From contig NZ_JAKZHX010000012.1 in NCBI RefSeq assembly GCF_022568815.1, forward strand, positions 62,001 through 126,000: 64,000 nt of DNA, in the 5' to 3' direction. Of this stretch, positions 34,787 to 43,396 are shown one piece after another; position 1 is the stretch's first letter; each line of letters opens with the position of its first letter. The DNA comes from Undibacterium paludis (GTDB lineage Bacteria; Pseudomonadota; Gammaproteobacteria; Burkholderiales; Burkholderiaceae_D). The translations under genes were made by a program, and so were the position numbers. The notes below the pieces were generated by a model. It worked only from the letters and a program-made list of their open reading frames with translations. It made no database searches and was not told the origin of the DNA.

Positions 34787-36763
34787 TCAAGTCATTGTAC
34801 TAGCGGCCAGCGGCGGCCGCACTGCCAGATAGACCGTGCTCCACAGCTGCACGGCGTTGGCTTCGTCGGTAGTGGCCGCACCAGGGCCGAACGGCTGCAG
34901 ACGATATTGGCCATCGCCCCAGGTCCAGGACCACAACTCGGAATTGCTTTGTGCCTGGGTCGACTGAATCACCGGCCACAGCGCCTGCTGCGCCGCCACC
35001 AGCAAGTCGCGTGTGCTGACAGGCAAGTCCACGCGCAGCAGTTGCCGCGCCAGGCCAGCGGCCAGCAAGGCTTGCTGCCATGACCACACCACTGCGCCGT
35101 GGTAGCGGTCCGGGCCAAACAAAGGCCGCAACGCATCGCTGGCATATGCGCCGTTCGCCACCACCAGGCCGACGCCGGTCATCAGGCCAGCAGGGTACGG
35201 CCGCATCATGGCAGCCAGCTCGCGCTCAATCACGTCGGTGGGCGGCTGCAGCAACAGCAGCGCGAAGCCGAAGTCGGAATGCAGCACCGGGATAGGCTGG
35301 TGCTGTGCGTCAAGCGCGATGGCGCTGAAGGCCAGCCCCTGCTCATCCAGGCTGGCCAGAGCCGGTGCTGCATCGATGCCCAGTTCCTGCGCGCAACGGC
35401 GCACACTGAGCTGCGTCGAGGTGGTGTCGCGCTGCACCGCAAAGTAGGCCGGAACCTGTTCTTCCCACAACTGTGCCAGTCCGGCCGCCGTGGCGTCGTC
35501 CGGCAGATACGGCGCCAACAGGCCGCTGGCATGAAGCGCGGCGATGGCGTGCAACGCCGCCGGCACCAGAATGGCGTTGACGTTGTACGACACCACACCG
35601 CCACCCAAGCCGTCCGCACTGTCGCGCCAGTCGCCTGTGACCTGGCCATTTCGCAGGTGGATCAGCGTATCGACGCCGGGTCGCTGAGCGTAGTCGCTCG
35701 CCAGTCGCTGTACCAACTGGAAGTTGCGGCACAGCGCAGTGCCGTAAGACTCTCCATCAGCAGTTTTTTGGGCTAGCCATTCGGCAGCGTGCTGCGCGCT
35801 GCCTGCATGCTCCAGCAAATAGGCTCTGGCGACCGGCGCCAGCATGAAGTCGTCATCGACCATCTTGTAGTCGTACACGGGGACGCCGCCGCTACCGTGC
35901 AGCAGCGCCATCTCGCCGATGTCTTCTTCATGGGCGACGGCTCCCTTAGGATCAAGCCGTTCCAGCACCGACGCCAGGCCGGCCTCGGTAGCCTGGCGTG
36001 TCAGTGCCGGCATCAGCAGCATCAGCGACATCAGGGTATCGCGACCGAAATAGGTGTTGAAGCGCCACGAGCCGGCCAGCAGCTTGTCGCGGTAGCTGAG
36101 AAACGCCAGACTCTGGCGCGCGCGCAAGGTGCCGGCCGTCGGTTCGCGCAGCAACTGGTCCGCAGGCAAAGGCTGCAACGCGGGCTCGCCCGTCAAGGCG
36201 GTCAGGCGCAGTTGCAGCATCTGCCCGGCGGTACTTAGCGTGATTTGCCCGTGGGCGTCAGTGCTGACGCTGCCGTTAAGCACTTGTAGCACCATGGCGT
36301 AACCGGCCGAGCCGTCGATGCGGTCGCGCGACCAGCGCACGCTGTTGGTGCCCATATGCATGGTGTTGTGCATACCGGGTGGCAAGCGGCGGTCGTGCTG
36401 GTAATCGCGCAGCACACGTGCTGAGCTCAGCACGGCACCGCTCACGATCAGACGTGCGCGGTCAACGCCGATGTCAACCGTGACGCCGACCAGCAGCCGC
36501 CCCTGGTCGTCCTTGCTTTGCGCGGCCTGCAGTTGCGTCGCCCCATGCCAGAACAGAGCCGCGCCATCAGGCTCGAACCAGAGGCCGGTAGCGCTGTTCC
36601 CGGCCGGGAAGGCAGCCAGCAGGCGTGCTTCTGTGCCGGAGGTAAGCAACAGGTGGACTGCGACCGGTCCCTCGCGCAGGAATTCGTTGGCGACCAGCCC
36701 CTCAGGCAGGGAGAAGCGCAAGACTGATTCGGTGGTATTCGGCATCGGGTGAATCTGTTCCAT
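34787..36763 (-). CDS. putative alpha/alpha-barrel glycoside hydrolase (amylo-1,6-glucosidase-like)
   Basis: 658 residues without signal peptide, so cytoplasmic. The N-terminal 200 residues are beta-rich. The C-terminal 440 residues are helical with motifs RFNTYFGRDTLMSLMLLMP, AHEEDIGEM, DYKMVDDDFML and GVVSYNVNAILVPAAL, like (alpha/alpha)6 glycosidases related to the glucosidase part of glycogen-debranching enzymes. Two acidic clusters (EED and DDD) are candidate catalytic residues. Standing between a TonB receptor and a sugar ABC importer, it probably hydrolyses the imported oligosaccharide. The substrate linkage is not readable; an alpha-glucoside is the best guess. Confidence 0.78.
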   Translation of the reverse strand: MEQIHPMPNTTESVLRFSLPEGLVANEFLREGPVAVHLLLTSGTEARLLAAFPAGNSATGLWFEPDGAALFWHGATQLQAAQSKDDQGRLLVGVTVDIGVDRARLIVSGAVLSSARVLRDYQHDRRLPPGMHNTMHMGTNSVRWSRDRIDGSAGYAMVLQVLNGSVSTDAHGQITLSTAGQMLQLRLTALTGEPALQPLPADQLLREPTAGTLRARQSLAFLSYRDKLLAGSWRFNTYFGRDTLMSLMLLMPALTRQATEAGLASVLERLDPKGAVAHEEDIGEMALLHGSGGVPVYDYKMVDDDFMLAPVARAYLLEHAGSAQHAAEWLAQKTADGESYGTALCRNFQLVQRLASDYAQRPGVDTLIHLRNGQVTGDWRDSADGLGGGVVSYNVNAILVPAALHAIAALHASGLLAPYLPDDATAAGLAQLWEEQVPAYFAVQRDTTSTQLSVRRCAQELGIDAAPALASLDEQGLAFSAIALDAQHQPIPVLHSDFGFALLLLQPPTDVIERELAAMMRPYPAGLMTGVGLVVANGAYASDALRPLFGPDRYHGAVVWSWQQALLAAGLARQLLRVDLPVSTRDLLVAAQQALWPVIQSTQAQSNSELWSWTWGDGQYRLQPFGPGAATTDEANAVQLWSTVYLAVRPPLAASTMT

Positions 36764-37100
36764 GAATAAGTTCCAAAAAACTGGTGATAAAAAACTGTCA
36801 GATACGTGGCTCAGGACAGCGTCAAGATCTCGCGGTCTACGCCGACACGACGGATTTCCAACGTCTTCGAGCGCCAGGACAAAGGCATCTTGCGCCGATG
36901 GCAGCTAGCGTCATCGATAGTCATTGATAATCATTTATATAACGGGCCAGGTCGATGGTGACAGCCACGCTGGCCCGCTCATCCTGCGCGCTGGTCTGTA
37001 CTACTGCGAAACCCAGGAGCACGACAATGCTGGGATATTTTTCCATGTATAGCAAAAAAATCCGGATGACTTTCACGTCACCCGGTAAAGAGCACAACAT
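36764..37100. other. 337-bp spacer between glycosidase and TonB receptor genes
   Basis: No AACCGGTT operator like the one beside lacI was found. A 37-codon minus frame (36811-36924) ends in a natural-looking basic peptide (TLEIRRVGVDREILTLS) and may be the remnant of a C-terminus. ATTGATAATCATT at 36924-36936 is one base away from the core of a Fur-box repeat. Any promoter for the glycosidase-ABC unit should lie here. Confidence 0.4.
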
Positions 37101-39602
37101 TTAAAACGATGCCGTCAGACTGAGCTGCATATTGCGGCCGAGGATGGAACGGGCAAAGAAGTAATTTCCACTGGCAACTTCAGTGAAGCCAGCGCGTGGA
37201 TTACCTTCTGTCAGGCCGATGCTGTTGGTCAGGTTCTGCACGCTGAAGTTGAGCGCCAGCGTTGGTGACAGCTGGTAATTCGCACCCAGCGCCACCGTGT
37301 GATACGACGGTAGCACAAAGGAGTTGGCGGCATCGGAATAGCGCTTGCCGACCTGATGGTAGGACAGGTAGACCTCGCCCTTGTTATCCGGCAGCAGTAG
37401 GGTCGGCGTGATGGTGAAGTTATGGTCCGGCACACGCTCGGGGTGCGAGCCCAGGCTGGCGGTGTCCACGGTGCCGGCCGACGGTCCGCTGACACTTTTG
37501 ATCTTCATCGTCGAGTGTTGCACCACACCCGTCACATTCAGGCGGGCATAGCGCACCGGCTTCCATTGCAGATCGTACTCAAGGCCGTTGACCACGATGT
37601 CGCCGGCGATCCGGGTTTCCAGCGAGTCACCTTTCAGCAGGCGGCTGAACTGGTAGTCCTTGAAGTTAGTGCGGAACACCGTCAGCGATGCTGAGAAGCC
37701 GCGACGCTGATAGCGCGCACCCAGTTCACCAAAGCTGAGGGGTGTCACCGGATTCTCGTTATTGGCCTGGTAGCTTTTCGAATAGCGCGCATAGGCGGCC
37801 AGGTTGTCGTTGATCAGGTAGTTGCCCCCTGCCGTGAGTGAGCTGTTGTTGGTCGAGCCATTGTCGACGTAGTCGTACTGGCCATTAAACGCTGGCATGG
37901 TGTTATTGACCATGATGTTGTCGGCATCGGTGCCATCGGGCTTGCTCGATCCCGGAATCGCCACCGTCGAGCCTTGCGGCCGCCAGGCGCGGTAGCGCAA
38001 GTGTTCCAGGCGCGCGCCGGCGTCCAGGCGCAGGCGGTCGTTGAACTGGTATTCATCGTTCAGGTAGAAGTTTTGCGACGACAGTGACGAGCGGTTCACG
38101 CCCACGCCCCAGGGGTTGTATTCAAGCACGCCCTTGTCAGTCAATTGACCGACCACCTTGCGAGCGCCGTCAATGGCGACGATGTCGAGACGGGCCGGGT
38201 TGTTACGCACTTCGCCGAGGAAGCGCGTATTGCCGTCATTGCTGCTCTGCTCATCCTGATTGATGGTCAGCAAGCCGGCGGTCAGGCTATTGCGGGCCGT
38301 CGTCCATGTCAGGCTTACGTCGTTGACGAAGTTCTGGCGATAGGCGCGGTTCTTGGCAGAGATATTGTCGGTCAGCAGACCGTTGCCGCTGACATTGGCC
38401 AGATTGGCGCCCGCATAGATAGTGCCGCTGGCAACGCCGCGGATGGCCGGCATGGTGCCGGGGAAGCGCGCCAGCATGGCACTGATGTCGCCGTTGAGTG
38501 CTGGATTCAAACGGTCCGCGGCGCTGCGCAGGCTGTTGTTGTCAAAAGTGAAGACGGCGTTGAAATCGTTCTTGAAGTTCGTGTATCGCCCCTTGGAACG
38601 CAAGGTGAAGGCATCGCTCAGGCGCTTCTCAAAGTTGTAGCCGATCGAGCCTGACTTGGTGGCCACGCCTTCGGTCAGGTCGTTGGTCTGAACGCCGTTG
38701 GAATTGCGGCCAGCCTGCACCGCGTTGTCCGGGCTCAGCAGAGTACCGTAGTTGCCGTTGAAGCCAGGTACCGGCTCCGGATGGGAAGGATTCTGAAATG
38801 GGGTCGGTAACAGAAAGGTGTTGTGATCGTCGACCAGCTTTATGTTGACGCTGAATTCGCCGTCGCCCCATTTGCGGCCCACGTAGGCGCGCAGCAGGCC
38901 GCCATGGTCGGCGGTAAAGCCAACGTCGCGCACCGAGTCCGAGTTACGGTAGAAGCCACCAAAGCCAGCGTACCAGCCATTGCCGATGGCACCGCCGTAG
39001 CGTATGTCGATGCGCTTGGTGCCGTAGTCGGAGCCGGTCAGGCGCAGTACCCCCTCGGGTTCATCTTTCGAGCGCACCGTGATGAAGTTGACTGTGGCAC
39101 CGGCGCCATTCACGGTCAGGATACCGGAGGTGCCTCCCCGAACCGCTTCCATGCGGTCAATCGACAATTCCTGCTTGAGGATGGTGTCCGCCAGGCCCGG
39201 ATGGTAGAACACCGGCAATCCGTCTTCGGACAGCTGGACGAAGTTCTGACCGCCGCCAGCCAGGCCGCGTACCGTGTAGTTATTCGACACCTCGCCCCCG
39301 GAATCCTCGACCATCATGCCTGGAATCAGTTCCAGCGCGCTGGCCGTGCTGCGCGGTGCCTTGCGGTCCAGGTCGGCGCGGTCGGCGCTTGTGACGGCGA
39401 CCGAGCTTTCACGCACAGTTCGCTTGAGCGAAGTGCTGCCGGTGACCACAACCTGATTGAGTTTGTCGTCTGCCGGCGCCTGTTTAGCGGCAGCGACAGC
39501 CTCGGTTGCAGTGGCAGCTACTTCTTGCGCCTGAACCTGCTGCGTCAGCGTCCACACTGCGAGGGCGATGGTGGACAGCACAAATCCTTTGCGATTCCTC
39601 AT
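37101..39602 (-). CDS. TonB-dependent outer-membrane receptor
   Basis: 833 residues. Signal peptide ends near QVQAQ (26). A plug domain with the TonB-box-like VVVTGSTSLKRTV and VRGLAGGGQNFVQLSEDGLP is followed by a 22-strand-type barrel of alternating aromatic and polar strands, ending with an aromatic C-terminus (LSLTASF) that the Bam machinery recognises. GGAG lies 6 bases before the ATG. Divergent from lacI across two operator-like palindromes, so it is most likely sugar-regulated and imports an oligosaccharide over the outer membrane rather than a siderophore. TonB/ExbBD are not in the window. Confidence 0.94.
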   Translation of the reverse strand: MRNRKGFVLSTIALAVWTLTQQVQAQEVAATATEAVAAAKQAPADDKLNQVVVTGSTSLKRTVRESSVAVTSADRADLDRKAPRSTASALELIPGMMVEDSGGEVSNNYTVRGLAGGGQNFVQLSEDGLPVFYHPGLADTILKQELSIDRMEAVRGGTSGILTVNGAGATVNFITVRSKDEPEGVLRLTGSDYGTKRIDIRYGGAIGNGWYAGFGGFYRNSDSVRDVGFTADHGGLLRAYVGRKWGDGEFSVNIKLVDDHNTFLLPTPFQNPSHPEPVPGFNGNYGTLLSPDNAVQAGRNSNGVQTNDLTEGVATKSGSIGYNFEKRLSDAFTLRSKGRYTNFKNDFNAVFTFDNNSLRSAADRLNPALNGDISAMLARFPGTMPAIRGVASGTIYAGANLANVSGNGLLTDNISAKNRAYRQNFVNDVSLTWTTARNSLTAGLLTINQDEQSSNDGNTRFLGEVRNNPARLDIVAIDGARKVVGQLTDKGVLEYNPWGVGVNRSSLSSQNFYLNDEYQFNDRLRLDAGARLEHLRYRAWRPQGSTVAIPGSSKPDGTDADNIMVNNTMPAFNGQYDYVDNGSTNNSSLTAGGNYLINDNLAAYARYSKSYQANNENPVTPLSFGELGARYQRRGFSASLTVFRTNFKDYQFSRLLKGDSLETRIAGDIVVNGLEYDLQWKPVRYARLNVTGVVQHSTMKIKSVSGPSAGTVDTASLGSHPERVPDHNFTITPTLLLPDNKGEVYLSYHQVGKRYSDAANSFVLPSYHTVALGANYQLSPTLALNFSVQNLTNSIGLTEGNPRAGFTEVASGNYFFARSILGRNMQLSLTASF

Positions 39603-39650
39603 TTTAGTCTCCGTTTATTATCTTTTTGTTGCGATCATAATCATAAATGA

Positions 39651-39670
39651 TTGAGCAACCGGTTTTTCTT
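39651..39670. promoter_or_regulatory. LacI-family operator, degenerate copy
   Basis: TTGAGCAACCGGTTTTTCTT shares the first 14 bases with the perfect palindrome at 39673-39692. The centres are 22 bp apart, about two helical turns, so two repressor dimers could bind on the same face of the DNA in front of the TonB receptor gene. Confidence 0.65.
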
Positions 39671-39672
39671 AT

Positions 39673-39692
39673 TTGAGCAACCGGTTGCTCAA
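39673..39692. promoter_or_regulatory. LacI-family operator, perfect 20-bp palindrome
   Basis: TTGAGCAACCGGTTGCTCAA is fully symmetric with the central AACCGGTT/CG step typical of LacI/GalR-family operators. It lies 71 bp before the TonB receptor ATG and about 140 bp before the lacI-type start, placed to control both. Confidence 0.82.
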
Positions 39693-39831
39693 CGAATTTG
39701 ATTATGCAATGCAAAAAAATTATTTGCAATTGAATTTTGTGCGGCGGCGCAATACACAAGCTTATCGCATCGGGCACAAATGGCGGTATCATGCCGCTTT
39801 TGGGTTGGCCTGCAGGGCCGGGGGAGCCGTA

Positions 39832-40791
39832 GTGAAGATGACGCTGGACCAACTTGCGCTAAATCTCGGCGTGTCGAAAGGTACGGTAAGCCGCGCGTTG
39901 AATGGCAAGGGCCGCATGGCGGAAGAAACGCGCCAGCGCATCCTGGCGGCGATGGATGCCTCTGGCTATACGCCGGACCGTACCGCGCGCGAGCTCAGCC
40001 TGCGCTCACGTCACAGCGTCGGCATTTCCTTGAACAAGGGCGGCTTCGGCCCCTACTTCACCCTGTTCTGGCGCGCATTGGTGCAGGTGGCTGGCGAACG
40101 CGGTACCCGCTTTGTCGAAATGAGCGCGCCGCTCGATAGCTACGCGCGACTGCCCGATGCTGTCCTGCTACACAATACCGACGAAGTGCAAGAGCGCCTG
40201 GCATTGCTGGCGAAGCGCAAAGTGCCGTCGGTGGTGCTGGGTCACCAGCCGAATGCTGCTTTTGTGGTGCCGGACGACGCAGGCGGTGGCGCCGATGCAA
40301 CACGCTGTCTGTTGGCGTTGGGTCACCGAGTGATTGGTTTTGTCGGCATGCCGACCGCGCAGCAGTCCGATGTCGATCGCCGTCATGGCTACCGTAGCGC
40401 GCTGACCGCAGCGGGCATAGGCTTGCGTCCTGAGTTGGAACTGGATGGCCAGTTTTCGGTGTTGGGTGGTTATCGCGCCGTACGTCGCGCATGGGAAAGC
40501 GGTTTGCGTTTCACCGCACTGTTCTGCGCCAGCGACGAGATGGCGATAGGCGCCATCGGCGCGCTGGAGGACTTGGGGCTGCAGGTACCGCAACAGATAT
40601 CAGTAGTCGGATTCGATGGCCTGCCCGGCATGCCTTATGAATTGACCACGGTCGTGCAGGACATCGAACGCATCGCAGTGGAAGCAATCGCACTGGCGGA
40701 ACAATTGATCGACGGAGGACCGCTACGCGAGATCGTGGTTCCTGTGACACTTCGTCTGGGCGCGACTACGGCTGCATGCTCCTCCTTTTGA
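39832..40791 (+). CDS. LacI-family transcriptional repressor
   Basis: 319 residues from a GTG at 39832, with GGGGGAG five bases upstream; ATG at 39838 is two codons later, and a much longer frame from 39673 starts inside the operator. The N-terminal HTH LDQLALNLGVSKGTVSRALN and hinge helix are classical, followed by the type I periplasmic-binding-like sensor domain (HSVGISLNKGGFGPYFT, MAIGAIGALEDLGLQVP, ISVVGFDGLPG). It should bind the paired palindromes in the divergent control region and release them with a sugar inducer, controlling the TonB receptor and probably the glycosidase and ABC importer. Confidence 0.94.
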   Translation: MKMTLDQLALNLGVSKGTVSRALNGKGRMAEETRQRILAAMDASGYTPDRTARELSLRSRHSVGISLNKGGFGPYFTLFWRALVQVAGERGTRFVEMSAPLDSYARLPDAVLLHNTDEVQERLALLAKRKVPSVVLGHQPNAAFVVPDDAGGGADATRCLLALGHRVIGFVGMPTAQQSDVDRRHGYRSALTAAGIGLRPELELDGQFSVLGGYRAVRRAWESGLRFTALFCASDEMAIGAIGALEDLGLQVPQQISVVGFDGLPGMPYELTTVVQDIERIAVEAIALAEQLIDGGPLREIVVPVTLRLGATTAACSSF

Positions 40792-41075
40792 ACAATAGAT
40801 GAGGTGCTCTGTCATTAGCGGAAACTCATGTTTCAAACAGTCTGGGGTTGTTGATTGACATGTTCAGCAAAAGCTCTGCTGAGGAGCTCCCCAGGTCAAG
40901 GAAATACGTCGGATATGAGGATATATCAAAAAAAAATGTCCCTTGCGTATGACACTATGACACTGGCTTACGAATAGCCAAACATAGTCAATTTTTCCTA
41001 ATCCCTCACTGCAAGCAAACTGAAAGCCGCCAGGCCCTATGCTCTCTGACAAAAAATATCACGGAGACTACCATC

Positions 41076-42191
41076 ATGAAGCCCTTACGCCTCAGTTTAT
41101 TCCTGCTCGCCTGCCTGATGACGCCAGCCATCGCCAGCGCAGAGGGCAAAATCGTTATCGGCCAGTCTGTCGAATTATCGGGCCAGGCCACCGGCAAGGA
41201 AAACCGCGAAGGGGCGCAGTTATACTTTGACTGGCTCAACAAGCAGGGCGGCATCAATGGCAAGACCGTGGAACTGATCAGCTATGACGACAAGCGCGAC
41301 CCGGCACTGACCAAAGCAAATACCCTCAAGCTGATCAATGAAGACCATGCCGTCGCCCTGTTTGGCTATCGCAGCACACCCACCATAGAAGCCATACTGC
41401 CGTTGCTGGAGAAACATGCGATACCCCTGATAGCACCTTTTTCCGGCGCGCAAAGTCTGCACCAACCCTTGCAGCCCTATGTGTTCAATTTGCGCGCCAG
41501 CTACCAGGATGAAGCGGCCAAGATGGTGGCCTCGCTGGCTGACCTGAGGATCAGCAAGGTCGCCATCCTGCATCAGGACGACAGTTTCGGCAAAGATGGC
41601 TTGCAAGGCTTTGTCAACAGCCTGGGGCAACGCTCGATGAAGGCTGGCGTGGTCGCCAAATATGACAGGAAAGAGATGAAGCTCGATGCTGCTGTAGCCA
41701 GCATTGCAGCCACATCACCACAAGCGGTATTGATGGCCTGTACCCCGGCTGCGTGTGCAGACTTTATCCGCCAAATGCAAAAAACCGGGCAAAAACCACA
41801 GTTTTTGATGCTGTCAAACGTCAATTCAGACGATTTTTTCAAATCCCTCGGTAGTGAAGGTCGTGGCATCGGCGTCATGCAAGTCATGCCTTACCCCAGG
41901 GACATCGGTGTCCCGGTGGTACGGGACCTGCAAAAATTGCTGAAATCGACAAAAAACCCGCCGCCTTTGTCCTATGCTGTACTGGAAGGTTATGTAGCAG
42001 CCAAACTGATGACAGAAGCCCTGCGCCGTGCCGGCAGCAATCCGGACGCCAGGAAAATCATGCAGGCACTGGAAAACATGCACAACGTGGACCTGGGTGG
42101 TGTACAGGTAGGCTACGGCAGCAAAGACCATGATGGCTCACATTTCGTCGAATTGACCATCGTCGGCAAAAATGGCGTGATATTAAGATAA
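41076..42191 (+). CDS. LivK-like ABC transporter substrate-binding protein
   Basis: 371 residues with ACGGAG 11 bases before the ATG. Signal peptide LSLFLLACLMTPAIASAEG, cleavage about residue 22. Mature chain opens KIVIGQSVELSGQATGKE, then GGINGKTVELISYDDKRDP, a type I binding-protein fold of the branched-chain amino acid/urea/aromatic acid group. No cognate permease or ATPase genes adjoin it. It resembles the other LivK-like protein (14039-15190) in fold but the two are not close copies. Confidence 0.92.
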   Translation: MKPLRLSLFLLACLMTPAIASAEGKIVIGQSVELSGQATGKENREGAQLYFDWLNKQGGINGKTVELISYDDKRDPALTKANTLKLINEDHAVALFGYRSTPTIEAILPLLEKHAIPLIAPFSGAQSLHQPLQPYVFNLRASYQDEAAKMVASLADLRISKVAILHQDDSFGKDGLQGFVNSLGQRSMKAGVVAKYDRKEMKLDAAVASIAATSPQAVLMACTPAACADFIRQMQKTGQKPQFLMLSNVNSDDFFKSLGSEGRGIGVMQVMPYPRDIGVPVVRDLQKLLKSTKNPPPLSYAVLEGYVAAKLMTEALRRAGSNPDARKIMQALENMHNVDLGGVQVGYGSKDHDGSHFVELTIVGKNGVILR

Positions 42192-42322
42192 ATGCAAGGT
42201 AAGCTGACCGGGGCAAGCGAATACGACACAAAGATGATGAAATGCACTCAGGCAATTTGTGAAAGCGTACTGAAAGTTTCAATTCGGTATGATCCATGCA
42301 ATCCACCTTACATGGTCTTATC

Positions 42323-43312
42323 ATGCAAATCCGGCGTACACAACTGACCCTGATACTGGCAAGCCTGCTTGCCGGTCTGCCTGTCGGCATGAGTAGCCAG
42401 GTCTATGCCCTCGATAAGCCCGCGGCAGAAAAACCCTTATGCATCGTTCCGGCCAAGCCCGGCGGCGGCATGGACCTGACCTGCAAACTGGCGCAGACAG
42501 CAACTGCGGCCCATGACATGCACATCAGCTACCTGCCCGGCGGAGTAGGGGCAATCGCCTGGACCACCATCATTTCGCAAAGAAAGGCCGAAGCCAATAC
42601 CCTGGTGGCCTATTCCGGTGGTTCCCTGCTCAACCTGGCTGAAGGCAAATTTGGCAAATCCGATGCCAGCAATGTGCGCTGGGTTGCCGCCATAGGCACC
42701 GATTACGGCATGATCGCCGTACGCAAGGACTCTCCCTACAAAAACCTGCGCGAACTGATGGATGCCATCAAGAGCAAGCCGGCGCAGATCGCCATTGGTG
42801 CTGGCGGCACCGTAGGCAGCCAGGACTGGTTGAAAATGGCCCAGGTCGGCAAACAGGCGGGCATAGACCCCAAGAGCATGCGCCTGGTGGCGTTTGAAGG
42901 CGGTGGCGAGTCGTTTACTGCCTTGCTGGCTGACCATGTGCAAGCCGTTTCCGGCGATGCCTCGGAAGCCAGCCTGCATGCCCGTGATGACAAAATACGT
43001 GTGCTGGCCGTGCTGTCGGACGCCCGCCTGCCTGGTCCATTGGCTAATGTGCCCACTGCACGTGAACAGGGTTTTGATGTGACCTGGCCTATCATCCGTG
43101 GCGTCTATATGGGCCCGCAAGTCAGCGACCGTGATTACCAGAAATGGGTGGAGCATTTCCAGCAGGCGATGGCTACACCAGCCTTTGATGAGCAAAGGCG
43201 CATGCATGGCTTGTTCCCCTTCGCCATGACAGGCAAGGAACTAACGGAATACATACAGAAAGCAGTCAACAATTACCGGTTGCAGGCAAAGGAATTTGGC
43301 ATGGTGCGCTAA
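42323..43312 (+). CDS. Bug/TctC-family periplasmic binding protein
   Basis: 329 residues from the ATG at 42323, which starts right at the signal peptide (TLILASLLAGLPVG); ATG at 42296 would add nine residues, and neither has a good ribosome binding site. IVPAKPGGGMDLTCKLAQ and YLPGGVGAIAWTTI are the carboxylate-binding loops of the Bug family, which serves tripartite tricarboxylate transporters. The cysteine pair C-IVP...TC is unusual for the family. No tctA/tctB genes are beside it; orphan Bug genes are common in Burkholderiales. The TctDE-like sensor at 26148-28246 is a possible but distant partner. Confidence 0.9.
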   Translation: MQIRRTQLTLILASLLAGLPVGMSSQVYALDKPAAEKPLCIVPAKPGGGMDLTCKLAQTATAAHDMHISYLPGGVGAIAWTTIISQRKAEANTLVAYSGGSLLNLAEGKFGKSDASNVRWVAAIGTDYGMIAVRKDSPYKNLRELMDAIKSKPAQIAIGAGGTVGSQDWLKMAQVGKQAGIDPKSMRLVAFEGGGESFTALLADHVQAVSGDASEASLHARDDKIRVLAVLSDARLPGPLANVPTAREQGFDVTWPIIRGVYMGPQVSDRDYQKWVEHFQQAMATPAFDEQRRMHGLFPFAMTGKELTEYIQKAVNNYRLQAKEFGMVR

Positions 43313-43396
43313 ACCTGAACATACCACTGCAAAAACAAGTAACAGACATGGCAACAACCCAGTAATAATTCCAGAAACAATAAAAGGAGAAGACAG

